DNA from: Chitinophagaceae bacterium
GTDB lineage: Bacteria > Bacteroidota > Bacteroidia > Chitinophagales > Chitinophagaceae
Direction of reading: 5' to 3'
NCBI GenBank assembly: GCA_019247775.1
Contig: JAFBAN010000119.1
Span: 1 to 41,914, forward strand
DNA length: 41,914 bases
Shown here: positions 9,418-18,829 of the stretch, piece after piece
How the letters are laid out: every line of letters begins with the position of its first letter
Numbering within the stretch: the stretch's first letter is position 1
Program-made: the position numbers and the translations under genes
Notes under the pieces: model-generated
What the model was told of the DNA's origin: nothing
What the model saw: the letters and a program-made list of their open reading frames with translations, nothing else
Databases searched by the model: none

Positions 9418-10437
9418 CTAACTGGCGAAGTAATATTGTCCTGCAGGCACCCTGAATACACGGCTGTCCTGGAATTTCTTGAATCCGGCCGCTTCTTTGG
9501 GATGGCTGTTCTCCCAGTTTTTCAGGTTGTCGGCATTTACTGCCGGACTAAACAGCCAATAATTATACGCTTCGAACAGACCGTCTTTAAGTAAAGACTG
9601 CTGGTGCTCGAAAAGCCGGAAAGGATATTTTTTTTGCTTCTCCTGTGCCCAGTCCTGCAGGAACTGCGTACGCAGTGCTGTAAGCGATTCTACGCTGGTG
9701 ATCTCTTTGGTAGAAGCGGCGGCTTTGGCAAAAGAAGCCAGCACATCTTTTTCGAATACCGTACTGCTCTTTGCATTTTGCAGCGCGCTGAGCATACCCG
9801 GAGCCAGCAGATTTTTGTAGGCGTTGTACAGGACCGGCTTAACCTCAGCGGTTCTGCCGGTATAGCTCTCAAGGTTCAGGAAAACCTCGCCGTACAGGAT
9901 GGCCCGGATCCAGTTCTGGTTACGGGCATAATACATGGCGGCGTTATAGTAGTTGCTGCTGTAGCTGGCATCCATCTCGATGCCTTTTTCCCAGAGACTG
10001 ATGGCCTGGTCCATATCCTTATCCATAGCAGACATCTCTGCATACTCATTGTAGATCACGCCGCTATTCGGAAACTTTTTGAGCGCGGCACGGTACAGCT
10101 TGCCGGCCTCTTTGTACGAAGCGATCCCTTTATAAGCCATTCCCAGTACCTGGTAAGACTGCTCGTCGGCATCGGGCCGGTCTATCATCATCTTACCTAT
10201 CTCGATAGAACGGGCAAAATCGCGTTTAAGGAAATTCGCGTATGCCAGATCGCGCAGCAGCTCAAGGCTGTTAGGGTCCTGCTGCCTGGCGCTTTCCAGC
10301 GCTTTCACCGCATTGTCGAAATCGCCCTGCTGCATCAGCGTCCTGGCGTTGGCCTGTAATTGTTTGGGAGAACCAGACTGGGCGTAAACGCTTCCAGCGA
10401 TCAAGATCCCTAAAAGGATCACTGTAATTTTTTTCAT
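9418..10437 (-). CDS. Exported tetratricopeptide-repeat protein
   Basis: 339 residues. A signal peptide (MKKITVILLGILIAGSVYA, then QSGS) is followed by several TPR units (about 25-200), for example ARTLMQQGDFDNAVKALESA, LLRDLAYANFLKRDFARSIEIG, QVLGMAYKGIASYKEAGKLYRAAL and NEYAEMSAMDKDMDQAISLWEKGI. The C-terminal 130 residues (ENSHPKEAAGFKKFQDSRVFRVPAGQYY near the end) are not recognised. It is likely periplasmic and acts in protein binding; the partner is unknown. It lies downstream of the DUF1015 gene, separated by a hairpin. Confidence 0.8.
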   Translation of the reverse strand: MKKITVILLGILIAGSVYAQSGSPKQLQANARTLMQQGDFDNAVKALESARQQDPNSLELLRDLAYANFLKRDFARSIEIGKMMIDRPDADEQSYQVLGMAYKGIASYKEAGKLYRAALKKFPNSGVIYNEYAEMSAMDKDMDQAISLWEKGIEMDASYSSNYYNAAMYYARNQNWIRAILYGEVFLNLESYTGRTAEVKPVLYNAYKNLLAPGMLSALQNAKSSTVFEKDVLASFAKAAASTKEITSVESLTALRTQFLQDWAQEKQKKYPFRLFEHQQSLLKDGLFEAYNYWLFSPAVNADNLKNWENSHPKEAAGFKKFQDSRVFRVPAGQYYFAS

Positions 10438-10485
10438 AGTATCTGGTTTCAGGTGCCGGTCCTGTTACCGTTTGGTTATAATAAA

Positions 10486-10508
10486 CCAGTTGTCTGCATG
10501 ACAACTGG
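10486..10508 (-). terminator. Hairpin after the DUF1015 gene
   Basis: CCAGTTGTC (10486-10494) and GACAACTGG (10500-10508) form a perfect 9-bp stem with a 5-nt loop, 31 bp beyond the DUF1015 stop. The downstream minus-strand sequence is AT-rich (TTTATTATAA) but lacks a solid T-run, so it is a probable but not strong terminator. Confidence 0.5.
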
Positions 10509-10539
10509 CGGCATATTACTTAAAAAATCATGCCGTAGA

Positions 10540-11766
10540 TCATTCATCTATCAGGTGCGTCAGTAATCCATCCCGCAGTTTCGGTTCGAACCAGGTGCTT
10601 TTCGGCGGCATCACATTACCGCTGTCGGCGATGTTGAACAACTGGTCGATGCTCACGGGATATATGCTGAACGCTGCAGCCATTTCACCGCTGTCTACCC
10701 TGCGTTCCAGCTCTTCCAGCCCGCGGATGCCGCCTACAAAATCGATCCGTTTGTCGGTACGCTGGTCCTTAATGCCAAGCAGCTTGTCAAACACATTATT
10801 CTGCAGCACCGTAACATCGAGTATCCCGATCGGATCATTCGTGAAGGTTCCCGGTTTTGCACTGAGCTTATACCAGTTCTTATCCATATAGAGACCGAAC
10901 TCGTGCGGCTGCCCGGGGCGATAAGCGCCTTTCGTTACCAGCTCTACCTTGAATTGCTTCGAGAGCTCCTTTACAAAACTCTTGGGCGTTAGTCCATTCA
11001 GGTCCTTTACCACCCGATTGTAATCCATGATATGCAACTGATCAGACGGGAACAAAGTGGTCAGGAAATAACCTGCCCCTTCTGTGCTTACCGACTGCCT
11101 TACTTTGGCAGCCGAAGCTGCGCGATGATGCCCGTCGGCGATATAGGTACAGGGAACTTCTTTTTCAAAAACGGAGCTGATCTTCTGGATAGTCTTGTCA
11201 TCATTCACGATCCATACCGTGTGCTGGATGCCATCATCTGCAGTAAAATCGTATACCGGAGATTTGGTCTTCTTCCATTTCCCGATCAGGTCGTCCAGCG
11301 CCGCATTGCTGCGATAGGCAAGGAACACATTCCCTGTTTGTGCGCCGGAGATGCGGATATGGTTGATCCGGTCCTGTTCCTTTTCGGGCCGGGTAAATTC
11401 GTGTTTCTTGATAATACCGTTCTCATAATCGTCCACGCTGCTAACGCCCACCAGCCCGGTCTGGCTATTGCCATTCATGATCAGCTGATAAATATAGTAG
11501 CAGGGTTTTGATTCGCGGAACAGTATGTCACGTTGCATAAAAGCTGCCAGGTTCTCTTTCGCCTGTTCATACACGGCATCGCTGTGCACATCCGTTGTAT
11601 CCGGAAGATCGATCTCGCTTTTGGTGATATGCAGAAAGGAATTTGGATTACCCTGAGCTTCTGTCTTGGCCTCGGAACTGCTTAACACATCGTAGGGCCG
11701 GCTTGCTACCTGTTTTGCGAGTTGCGCCTGCGGTCTGAGCGCTTTAAACGGTTTTACGATTGCCAT
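10540..11766 (-). CDS. DUF1015 family protein
   Basis: 408 residues matching DUF1015 over its full length: the start MAIVKPFKALRPQ, ASRPYDVLSSSEA, the conserved HEFTRPEKEQDR and the hallmark ADGHHRAASA. It is a soluble protein of unknown biochemical role. Relatives often sit near serine-pathway genes (serA, serC), and a serC lies 8 kb away on the same strand, separated by the inositol-lipid operon. The start at 11766 fits family N-termini. It is 69 bp downstream of the last operon gene, with no visible terminator between, so read-through is possible. Confidence 0.85.
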   Translation of the reverse strand: MAIVKPFKALRPQAQLAKQVASRPYDVLSSSEAKTEAQGNPNSFLHITKSEIDLPDTTDVHSDAVYEQAKENLAAFMQRDILFRESKPCYYIYQLIMNGNSQTGLVGVSSVDDYENGIIKKHEFTRPEKEQDRINHIRISGAQTGNVFLAYRSNAALDDLIGKWKKTKSPVYDFTADDGIQHTVWIVNDDKTIQKISSVFEKEVPCTYIADGHHRAASAAKVRQSVSTEGAGYFLTTLFPSDQLHIMDYNRVVKDLNGLTPKSFVKELSKQFKVELVTKGAYRPGQPHEFGLYMDKNWYKLSAKPGTFTNDPIGILDVTVLQNNVFDKLLGIKDQRTDKRIDFVGGIRGLEELERRVDSGEMAAAFSIYPVSIDQLFNIADSGNVMPPKSTWFEPKLRDGLLTHLIDE

Positions 11767-11835
11767 GAAACAAATATCAGTAAATAAAAATTAAACAAAC
11801 GTTAGAAAGCGGGATGAGGCAGGTTGATCTTGTGC

Positions 11836-12771
11836 TCAGGAAATTACTTGCACAAAACCCGCTATCCATCTCTGGATCAACGGATTTCTTTTCAGCGCGA
11901 GTTGAAAAACAGCAATGCCGGCCACCGCACAGCCGATGCCGGCCAGCACGTCGAGCACATAGTGATGGCTATTGTAAACAGCCGCAAACCAGATCCCGAT
12001 CATGATCGCGGCAAACAGCAGGTTGAACCATTTCATCCGGTATTTCAATCCATAGAACAAAACGATCGCCGGATAGGCGGCATGCAGCGAAGGCATGGCC
12101 GCAAATACATTGGAGCTTTTGCTGTACAGGGATTTAAATATCCCGCCCCCGAAAAAAAGATCGAATTTACCAAGCCCTGCCGTATTTCCCGGCGTATTGG
12201 CAATGAATTCAAAATGATGCTGCTGCACATACCAGGGCGGAGCGGCGGGATACAGGTAATAAATCACAAAGCCCAGCAGGTTCACCAATAAAAAATTCAA
12301 TGAAAACTGCAGGAAGCCTGTCCTGTTCTTGAAAAAAAGATAGGTAGCAAAGGCCAGCGGTACCGGTACCCAGCAGAGATAAAAAAAACCTGTGAGGATA
12401 TCCAGGAAAGTGTTGCCGTTCGCCTGCCAGTACTCATTGGGCGTTATCACCCGACCCTGATCATGTATCCCAAACCAGTGCTTCTCGGCATTGTAGAGAT
12501 CGCCGATATGGACGGACTGGTATCTGTAATTCGGGAAAGCTTTCATGTAATCGAACAGTATCCAGAAAACAAGAAAGATGGAAAACCCGATAATGAATTT
12601 TCGCGTGGTCCTTGAAATGAAATAAAAACTGTTGAAGAAAATTACCAGGTACAGCTGCTCGAACTTGAACCCGATCAGCACCCACGACAATAACAGGTAC
12701 CCGATCGAAATAGCCGCAGCCATCAGCAGGTGCCGCGGCAGGTAAAGCGATCTTGTTTCGGGATTTTGCAT
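11836..12771 (-). CDS. AUR1-like inositol phosphorylceramide synthase (PAP2 family)
   Basis: 311 residues with about six membrane helices. The catalytic motifs are those of the AUR1/IPC-synthase branch of the PAP2 superfamily: YYLYPAAPPWY (171-181), MPSLHAAYP (H230) and NSHHYVLDVLAG (H270, D274). Such enzymes move phosphoinositol from phosphatidylinositol to ceramide, giving inositol phosphorylceramide and diacylglycerol. Generic PAP2 phosphatases lack the PPW motif. It is the last gene of the inositol-lipid operon, one base after the phosphatidyltransferase stop (TGATATG). Family knowledge: a comparable enzyme acts in the Bacteroides thetaiotaomicron inositol-lipid locus (around BT_1522-1526, from memory). 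The activity here is inferred. Confidence 0.85.
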   Translation of the reverse strand: MQNPETRSLYLPRHLLMAAAISIGYLLLSWVLIGFKFEQLYLVIFFNSFYFISRTTRKFIIGFSIFLVFWILFDYMKAFPNYRYQSVHIGDLYNAEKHWFGIHDQGRVITPNEYWQANGNTFLDILTGFFYLCWVPVPLAFATYLFFKNRTGFLQFSLNFLLVNLLGFVIYYLYPAAPPWYVQQHHFEFIANTPGNTAGLGKFDLFFGGGIFKSLYSKSSNVFAAMPSLHAAYPAIVLFYGLKYRMKWFNLLFAAIMIGIWFAAVYNSHHYVLDVLAGIGCAVAGIAVFQLALKRNPLIQRWIAGFVQVIS

Positions 12772-12772
12772 A

Positions 12773-14086
12773 TCAGGGCTTAACTCTTTCCATCACTTCT
12801 TTGCCCGTGACGGGATCGGTGCCCTTCATTTCCATATACACCACATTGGGCGACCAGAACGAACCACCATCCACTTTTACGAATATCCTACGCAGCAGGG
12901 CCGGGCGCTGGTTGATCGTGGCATATACATGATACCGGTTATCTTTCGGCGACCGGGCTAATACCATCTGCTGCTTTTTGTACGAAACAAAATGCATGTT
13001 ATAAGAACCGTTGCCTGCAGGCTGCGTTTTGATGCCATAAGCAAACACGCGTTGAATATAGCTCAGCTCTTTTTTGATACCGCCTTCCTGGTACCGGATC
13101 CAGAACACATGAACAGGCGTTTCCTCATTCAGTTGTCCTTTGGAATTCAGGTTCAGTTCGCACACGATCGTATTGGTATTGGTGGTGCGCTGCAGGTAAA
13201 ACAACTGGTTGGCATTACCGGCTGGTACCGGGAATGTGTCCTGCGGGTCCATGGCAGCAGCAGCATGGGATGCCGGCGCCGGGGGCGATTTTTGAATCAG
13301 CTTCGGGCCGGTGAAAGACATGCCGGTGATCAGAACCAGTGCGAGCGCCACCATCATTTTTGTGCTCTTTCCACCTAACTGATCGCGGGCATCCAGTGTT
13401 TTCCTGGCATCGAGCAGTCTTTTGATCGCAGTAATATTATTGAGTATCGCCATCAACGCAATGGGTATGGTAAAAATGGACATGGTCTCCAGGATATGGA
13501 ATGAAACGCCCGGAAGATACCATTTATGATCGCCCCCAACATAATGACCCGTGATACCGCAGGCCATCGCCGCAACGCCGATCGTGATCACGCGTTCTGG
13601 CCGTTGCATCAGTCCGTCCTTGCACTGAATACCCAGCCCTTCAGCCCGGGCCCTGGTATAGCTGACCATCATCGAACCGATCAGCGCAATGAACGCGAAT
13701 ATGGAGCTCAGAAAATAATGATGTGCCACCAGGTAATAACAGATGCCGAGGAACATCACCAGTTCGCTGTACCGGTCCAGCACGGAGTCGTACAATGCAC
13801 CAAATGAAGAACTCATATTCCCAAGCCGGGCCACCTGCCCGTCAAGCATATCGAATAATCCCGCAAACAGGATAAGTGCACCGGCCCAGCCTACATAGGA
13901 AAGATCGCCGCGGTTGCCTTCTTCGGCGCCCACCACGAAAATCACCGCCACTCCAATGTTCAGCAGGAACCCGATAGTGGTAACGGCATTGGGCGTAAGT
14001 CCAAGTTTGATCAAAAGCTTTACGAACGGGTCTATGATCCTGTAGATCCCGCGCTGCAACCGAATTCTTAGCGTAACCTGCTCCAT
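12773..14086 (-). CDS. Phosphatidylinositol-phosphate synthase fused to DUF4833
   Basis: 437 residues. The N-terminal half is a CDP-alcohol phosphatidyltransferase with a complete D-x2-DG-x2-AR-x8-G-x3-D-x3-D signature (D79, D82, G83, A86, R87, G96, D100, D104). The later TRARAEGLG and GLMQRPER are typical of enzymes that join inositol phosphate to CDP-diacylglycerol. After a last helix (about 245-260) comes a proline/alanine linker. The C-terminal domain (about 283-437; FPVPAGNANQLFYLQR, VFWIRYQEGGIKKELSYIQR) matches DUF4833 and should lie on the outer face of the inner membrane. Fusing the two is unusual: in Bacteroides they are separate neighbouring genes as I recall. The ATG at 14086 is preferred over the TTG at 14107. 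Confidence 0.85.
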   Translation of the reverse strand: MEQVTLRIRLQRGIYRIIDPFVKLLIKLGLTPNAVTTIGFLLNIGVAVIFVVGAEEGNRGDLSYVGWAGALILFAGLFDMLDGQVARLGNMSSSFGALYDSVLDRYSELVMFLGICYYLVAHHYFLSSIFAFIALIGSMMVSYTRARAEGLGIQCKDGLMQRPERVITIGVAAMACGITGHYVGGDHKWYLPGVSFHILETMSIFTIPIALMAILNNITAIKRLLDARKTLDARDQLGGKSTKMMVALALVLITGMSFTGPKLIQKSPPAPASHAAAAMDPQDTFPVPAGNANQLFYLQRTTNTNTIVCELNLNSKGQLNEETPVHVFWIRYQEGGIKKELSYIQRVFAYGIKTQPAGNGSYNMHFVSYKKQQMVLARSPKDNRYHVYATINQRPALLRRIFVKVDGGSFWSPNVVYMEMKGTDPVTGKEVMERVKP

Positions 14087-14112
14087 CAATTTATTTTCCG
14101 CCCTCAAAGTAA

Positions 14113-16662
14113 TTAAAAATCGAATTTAAACCGGGCCCTCACACCCAGCGATGCAACATACTGGTGATCGAGATAATTGAACCGCTTCACCAGGTCTACC
14201 CGTATCAGCTTGAAAATATTCGTGATGCCCACACTGCCCTCGATATAAGGCGTTCTATCCAGTGCAAAAGTAGTTGGCAATCCATCCACTGTCGGATATT
14301 TGATCAGCTCGGGATCCTTGTACGGGTTGTTCTCATCCCTTACTCCTCCATATAATATTTTGGCCGATATCACTTCACGGAGTTTCAGCTTTTTTAACAG
14401 GGGAACCCGGTTAAAGAACAGCCCGTTGAAATGATGATCGATATTGAAACTCATGAAATGATCGCTCACGAATTCCTGGAAATTCATCAGGTTGAATGAA
14501 TTCAGCTGGTAGGCATAGGTCTGGTTGGCGCGATGGATCGTCATCAGCGGATAGGGAAGCCTGCCGAAAATATATCCGCCTTCCACCACCACATCGCTGT
14601 ACCCCAGCTGCGACAGGAAAATGCGCTGCTCATAGCGTGCATTGATGTTCTGGTAATTGTACTGGCTGTTCATCAGGTTTTTCAACCCTGCGATCAGCCG
14701 GAAGGTGAAGATCGGATACTTGTTGATAATGGGGATCCGATACACTTTACCTTGGTAGAATTGTTCATGCGGCGCCCAGCGTAACTCGCCCGAAAACTCC
14801 GAGGTAATGATCTTATTGACATTGACAGTGGCGCCATTCACCAGTTTGCTATACACAATAGAGCCGGCAGGTTCCTGCTTCCAGTTCATGAACCCGAAAG
14901 TGTATGACAAATGATTGGGCAGCTCATGCACATACTCCAGTTTGAGTTTACTGTTGTACAGCCATTTGTCGTTCTGGCCCCGCTTGAAAGAGAGCAGGAA
15001 ATTATCCTCAGCAACGAACTGCAGTTCCTGGCCGGGTATTTTGGTGTCATGTTGGTAACTGGCGCGGATATAATTCAGCGGGTAAACATAGATCGACTTG
15101 TTGTTGAGCGAATAGGTGGTACTCAGGAATCCCTTCCATCGCTCATCCTTGAAACCATAGGCCCCATAGGTCTCGAAATAGAGCCGCTTGTTGAATTTAG
15201 GCGTGGTGCGTCCGCCAAAGCGCAGTTTGAAACCCTCTATCGGGTTGAAGCTGTAAAAAGCAGCCGCAGGACCTACTTCAAAATACGGTCCCACAGAAGT
15301 ATAGCCCGAGAACAGAAAGGTGGCGATGGCCATCGTCCTGCGGAATGAAGGCATCTTCTCGAGGCTGTCTACATTGCTGTACACTTTCGCTTCCGTTCTG
15401 GTGAGGGTATCGTGGCGACTGGTGGTCCAGAAAGAATCGGGGTGCTGGTTCGAGTTTTCCAGTTTTACCAGCGCCGGACCATCATACACACTGTCTGGCT
15501 GCGGCACATTGATCCGGTAATTTCTGAATGAAACGGTCCGCTCGCCAAAAAATCCGCCGCCCGAGTTCTTGGTAATACTCGCATCGGCCATGATATTGCT
15601 CTTGCTGAGATGGTAACGGCTGTCTTCACTTTTCTCGAAATCCAGGTCGATATGCAGTTCGCGCACCCAGTTGAGGTTGGCGTTCTTGCTGAGGAACATA
15701 TTGATCTTCTGAACGGAATAGTTACCATCCAGGGTGATCCACATATTTCCGCGGAACAGCAGGTCATTGGTATTACGCGGCGTAAAATAAAGTTTGATGA
15801 GCTTCATACCGCTCGCATCCGTTACCGTATCGCGGATATAATACATGTAAAAAGTAGGCGCCAGGTCCGCTATCGGGCTCAGGAACTGGTAGGTGAACAG
15901 CGGGATATCGTTATCGTAAATATCGATATCCATATACAGCCGGTTGAGATAACTGCTTACGCCGGCATTATCGATGTACTCCCCGTAGTTCACCTGCTTC
16001 TCACCGGTAACAATGGTTTTCATCTTCTCCGGCTTTTTGCGGAAATATTTCTTGCTCAGCGTTTCTTCGAGGTATACGGGCAGCAAAGACTTGCCCTCCA
16101 GCTTGGTGGTATCCCGGTTCTCGAACATGAACTGGTATTTCTTGAGCAGTTTTGAATTGGTGAGCTTTTCCGAAACATTACTGAGCGATACTTCCATTTT
16201 TTCGTACTGGTCGTATTGCACATAGTCGTAATGCTCCATCCGGTTGATGGGCTTGTTCTCGATCACACGCTTGATCAGCTCTACGGCAGAATTGCCCTTG
16301 TTGCGGTACGGTGCACGCTTATTGGTGGTAACCGTTACATTGTTCACCGCTTTCGGATCGGTTTCCAATGAGAAATCCACGGTCTGCGTGGTGCCTGGAA
16401 CGATCGTTTTTAGTATCGTCTTATAACCAACATAGGAAACCTGGACGGTCGGATTATTTCCTGAAGAACGCAATGTATAATGTCCCGTGCTGTCTGTAAC
16501 GGTGCCTCGTCCTCCTTTGAATACCACACTCACGTATTGCAACGGCCGCTGGCTGATCGCATCTGTTACCACACCCTGCACTACTGTCTGCGCCATCGCC
16601 GGTACCATGCCAAGAACCAGTACAAAGCCCATCCACACCCGCCTTATTTTTCTGTTTATCAT
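14113..16662 (-). CDS. DUF5686 outer-membrane protein with carboxypeptidase-like N-domain
   Basis: About 849 residues. A signal peptide ends in MVPAMAQ. A CarboxypepD_reg-like beta-sandwich follows (VVQGVVTDAISQRPLQYVSV to VDFSLETD), then the DUF5686 region (MEHYDYVQYDQYEKMEVSLSN) and many alternating strands running to a terminal aromatic residue (FKFDF), the mark of an outer-membrane beta-barrel. Members have no settled function. In this operon it could carry or anchor the inositol lipid at the outer membrane, but that is inference from position only. The upstream GtrA-like gene stops at 16675, directly before an ATG at 16674. The ATG at 16662 gives a more normal signal peptide; either is possible. 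Confidence 0.8.
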   Translation of the reverse strand: MINRKIRRVWMGFVLVLGMVPAMAQTVVQGVVTDAISQRPLQYVSVVFKGGRGTVTDSTGHYTLRSSGNNPTVQVSYVGYKTILKTIVPGTTQTVDFSLETDPKAVNNVTVTTNKRAPYRNKGNSAVELIKRVIENKPINRMEHYDYVQYDQYEKMEVSLSNVSEKLTNSKLLKKYQFMFENRDTTKLEGKSLLPVYLEETLSKKYFRKKPEKMKTIVTGEKQVNYGEYIDNAGVSSYLNRLYMDIDIYDNDIPLFTYQFLSPIADLAPTFYMYYIRDTVTDASGMKLIKLYFTPRNTNDLLFRGNMWITLDGNYSVQKINMFLSKNANLNWVRELHIDLDFEKSEDSRYHLSKSNIMADASITKNSGGGFFGERTVSFRNYRINVPQPDSVYDGPALVKLENSNQHPDSFWTTSRHDTLTRTEAKVYSNVDSLEKMPSFRRTMAIATFLFSGYTSVGPYFEVGPAAAFYSFNPIEGFKLRFGGRTTPKFNKRLYFETYGAYGFKDERWKGFLSTTYSLNNKSIYVYPLNYIRASYQHDTKIPGQELQFVAEDNFLLSFKRGQNDKWLYNSKLKLEYVHELPNHLSYTFGFMNWKQEPAGSIVYSKLVNGATVNVNKIITSEFSGELRWAPHEQFYQGKVYRIPIINKYPIFTFRLIAGLKNLMNSQYNYQNINARYEQRIFLSQLGYSDVVVEGGYIFGRLPYPLMTIHRANQTYAYQLNSFNLMNFQEFVSDHFMSFNIDHHFNGLFFNRVPLLKKLKLREVISAKILYGGVRDENNPYKDPELIKYPTVDGLPTTFALDRTPYIEGSVGITNIFKLIRVDLVKRFNYLDHQYVASLGVRARFKFDF

Positions 16663-16674
16663 TATCAGTTCCAT

Positions 16675-17043
16675 CTATTTAAAAACAAATCTTTTCTGCA
16701 GTGTATAGTTGTAAAAAAAACCAACGAAAATAGACACTGTCACTTTCGACACCAGGTAAGTTAGACCGCAGTAATGGGTGAGCAGGAAAACCCCGGACGA
16801 TACCAATGCCAGGTTACCTACCCATACCAGCACATATTTCACCGCCTGGAAATGCATTTTTTTATCCCGCGCACTGAATACCCATCTGCGGTTCATGGAA
16901 AAGTTCACGATGCCTCCGCAGATGGTTCCCAGCATGCTGGCCAGCAGGTACCAGCAGCCCAGCGCCTCTTTGAGGATCACCGTGGTTGAAAAATCAACAG
17001 CCGTAGCTGTTAATGATGCCGCCTGCGCTTTAAAAAAAGTCAT
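16675..17043 (-). CDS. GtrA-like four-helix membrane protein
   Basis: 122 residues with four hydrophobic helices and the GtrA-family landmarks: a polar N-terminus leading into ATAVDFSTT, GGIVNFSMNRRWVF after helix 2, and GFFYNYTLQKRFVF at the end. GtrA proteins are thought to move polyprenyl-linked sugars across the inner membrane or to assist glycosyltransferases. Here it abuts the PgpA-like gene (TAA then ATG, no gap) and the DUF5686 gene, so a role in moving or decorating inositol lipid is plausible but unproven. Confidence 0.85.
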   Translation of the reverse strand: MTFFKAQAASLTATAVDFSTTVILKEALGCWYLLASMLGTICGGIVNFSMNRRWVFSARDKKMHFQAVKYVLVWVGNLALVSSGVFLLTHYCGLTYLVSKVTVSIFVGFFYNYTLQKRFVFK

Positions 17044-17496
17044 TTATACAATACTATTATAGATCATCACCTGCAATACGATATTGCTGTACACGCCCGC
17101 CAGCACATCATCCATCATCACACCCCACCCGCCGGGCAATGATTCCATCCTGCGGATGAACAGCGGTTTCAGGATATCGAAGAACCGGAACAGTACCAGC
17201 GCTATCAGCCCGTGCTGCCAGCTTACCGGCACAAAGAGCAGGCTGATACACATGCCCGCTGCCTCATCGATCACCACCCTGCTGCTGTCTTTGCCCCAAT
17301 TCGGCTCTACTTTATAAGAACTCCAGATGCCTGCTGCCGTTATAAGTGACGTAACAAGCAGCATTATATTGTCGGCTCCGGTATTCCTTAACAAAAAATA
17401 CCAGAGCACTGCAACCAGCGCAGCCGCAACCGTTCCGCCGCCTTTCATATAGCCGATGCCCAGGCAGCTTGCCAGCCATTGGTGCAGCCGCATCAT
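17044..17496 (-). CDS. PgpA-family phosphatase, likely phosphatidylinositol-phosphate phosphatase
   Basis: 150 residues, full length for PgpA-type lipid phosphatases. The conserved acidic clusters are all present: KDSSRVVIDEAAGM, LFRFFDILKP and GGWGVMMDDVLAGVYSN, together with hydrophobic helices. PgpA removes phosphate from phosphatidylglycerophosphate. Placed between inositol-phosphate synthase and a phosphatidylinositol-phosphate synthase, the expected substrate is phosphatidylinositol phosphate. Its start overlaps the upstream stop by ATGA, implying coupled translation. A housekeeping PgpA role cannot be excluded without the rest of the genome. Confidence 0.85.
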   Translation of the reverse strand: MMRLHQWLASCLGIGYMKGGGTVAAALVAVLWYFLLRNTGADNIMLLVTSLITAAGIWSSYKVEPNWGKDSSRVVIDEAAGMCISLLFVPVSWQHGLIALVLFRFFDILKPLFIRRMESLPGGWGVMMDDVLAGVYSNIVLQVMIYNSIV

Positions 17497-18818
17497 AATG
17501 CTTCCACCAGGTCCTGGTAATAATCCAATCCCAGATGTGTGATCAGGTCTTCGCCCATGATATGCCGCAGTGTATTCTGCAGCTTGATCAGCTGTTTGAA
17601 AATATCATGTTCCGGCCTCAGCCCGGGTGCGGTCTGTGGCGATTTGAAATAGAACGACAGCCATTCCTGGATCCCGCTCATATTCGCCCGCTTCGCCAGG
17701 TCCATGAAAAGCGCGAGATCGAGCACGATAGGCGCTGCCAGGATGGAATCGCGGCAGAGAAAATTGATCTTGATCTGCATCGAGTATCCCAGCCAGCCGA
17801 AAATGTCGATATTATCCCAGCTCTCTTTATTATCGCCATGCGGCGGGTAATAGTTGATCCGCACTTTATGGTACAGTTCGCCATACAGTTCGGGATTGAT
17901 ATCGGGCTGCAGTATATCTTCCAGTACGCTCAGTTTCGATACTTCTTTTGTTTTGAAATTATCAGGATCATCGAGCACCAGTCCATCCCGGTTGCCGAGG
18001 ATATTTGTCGAGAACCAGCCACGCACACCCAGGGCACGCGCATGGAGGCCGGGAGCGAGAATGGTCTTCATCAGGGTCTGTCCTGTTTTGAAATCCTTGC
18101 CGCCTATCGGCGTATTGGTATCCTTCGATAACTGGATCAGCGCAGGGATATCACAGGTGAGATTGGGTGCGCCATTGGCGAAAGGAACACCCAGCTTCAA
18201 TGCCGCATAAGCATAGATCATACTTGGAGAAATAGCGGGGTCATTGTTGCGCAGTCCGTCCTCGAATGCTTCCAGGCTTTGGTGCACTTCCGATTCCTCG
18301 ATATATTTTTCAGTAGATCCGCACCATACGATCACCACGCGACTGCAATCATTTGCGTCGCGGAAATTTTCGATATCGTCCATCACCGCAATAGCCAGGT
18401 CCCATTTGGTGCCTGCTTTTTTTATGTTCTCCCCATCGAGATTTTTGATATAGGATTTATCGAACACCGCTTTCATGGGAACGATCGCTTCCAGTTCGGG
18501 TCTGATCGCATTGAGCAATCCCGGCTCCAGCACTTTTGCCTTGCTGGCCGCTTCGTATACATTGTCTGCATATACATCCCAACCGCCGAATACGATATCG
18601 CTGAGCTCAGCCAGGGGCACAAAATCTTTGATGAGCGGATACCTGTTCTCGGTACGTTTTCCCAGGCGGATATTGCCCATCTGGGTCAGCGCCCCGATCG
18701 GTTGCGACAACCCTTTGTTGACGGCTATCACGCCCGCGATCAGGGTAGTGCCCACTGCGCCCATGCCGGGCAGCAGTATCCCCAGTTTTCCATCAGCAGC
18801 TTGAATCTGTTCTTTCAT
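17493..18818 (-). CDS. ino1: Myo-inositol-1-phosphate synthase
   Basis: 441 residues. It converts glucose-6-phosphate to 1D-myo-inositol 3-phosphate with bound NAD. The Rossmann motif LPGMGAVGTT lies at about 16-25. Conserved family stretches follow: CGSTEKYIE, FANGAPNLTCDIPALIQL, the active-site GGKDFKTGQT, and NIDIFGWLGYSMQIKINF with CRDSILAAPIVLD. This is the eukaryote/Bacteroidota/actinobacterial-type synthase and supplies the head group for the downstream lipid genes. It lies 11 bp after the TetR gene and overlaps the PgpA-like gene by 4 bp. Confidence 0.93.
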   Translation of the reverse strand: MKEQIQAADGKLGILLPGMGAVGTTLIAGVIAVNKGLSQPIGALTQMGNIRLGKRTENRYPLIKDFVPLAELSDIVFGGWDVYADNVYEAASKAKVLEPGLLNAIRPELEAIVPMKAVFDKSYIKNLDGENIKKAGTKWDLAIAVMDDIENFRDANDCSRVVIVWCGSTEKYIEESEVHQSLEAFEDGLRNNDPAISPSMIYAYAALKLGVPFANGAPNLTCDIPALIQLSKDTNTPIGGKDFKTGQTLMKTILAPGLHARALGVRGWFSTNILGNRDGLVLDDPDNFKTKEVSKLSVLEDILQPDINPELYGELYHKVRINYYPPHGDNKESWDNIDIFGWLGYSMQIKINFLCRDSILAAPIVLDLALFMDLAKRANMSGIQEWLSFYFKSPQTAPGLRPEHDIFKQLIKLQNTLRHIMGEDLITHLGLDYYQDLVEAL

Positions 18819-18829
18819 GTTGGTTTTTT

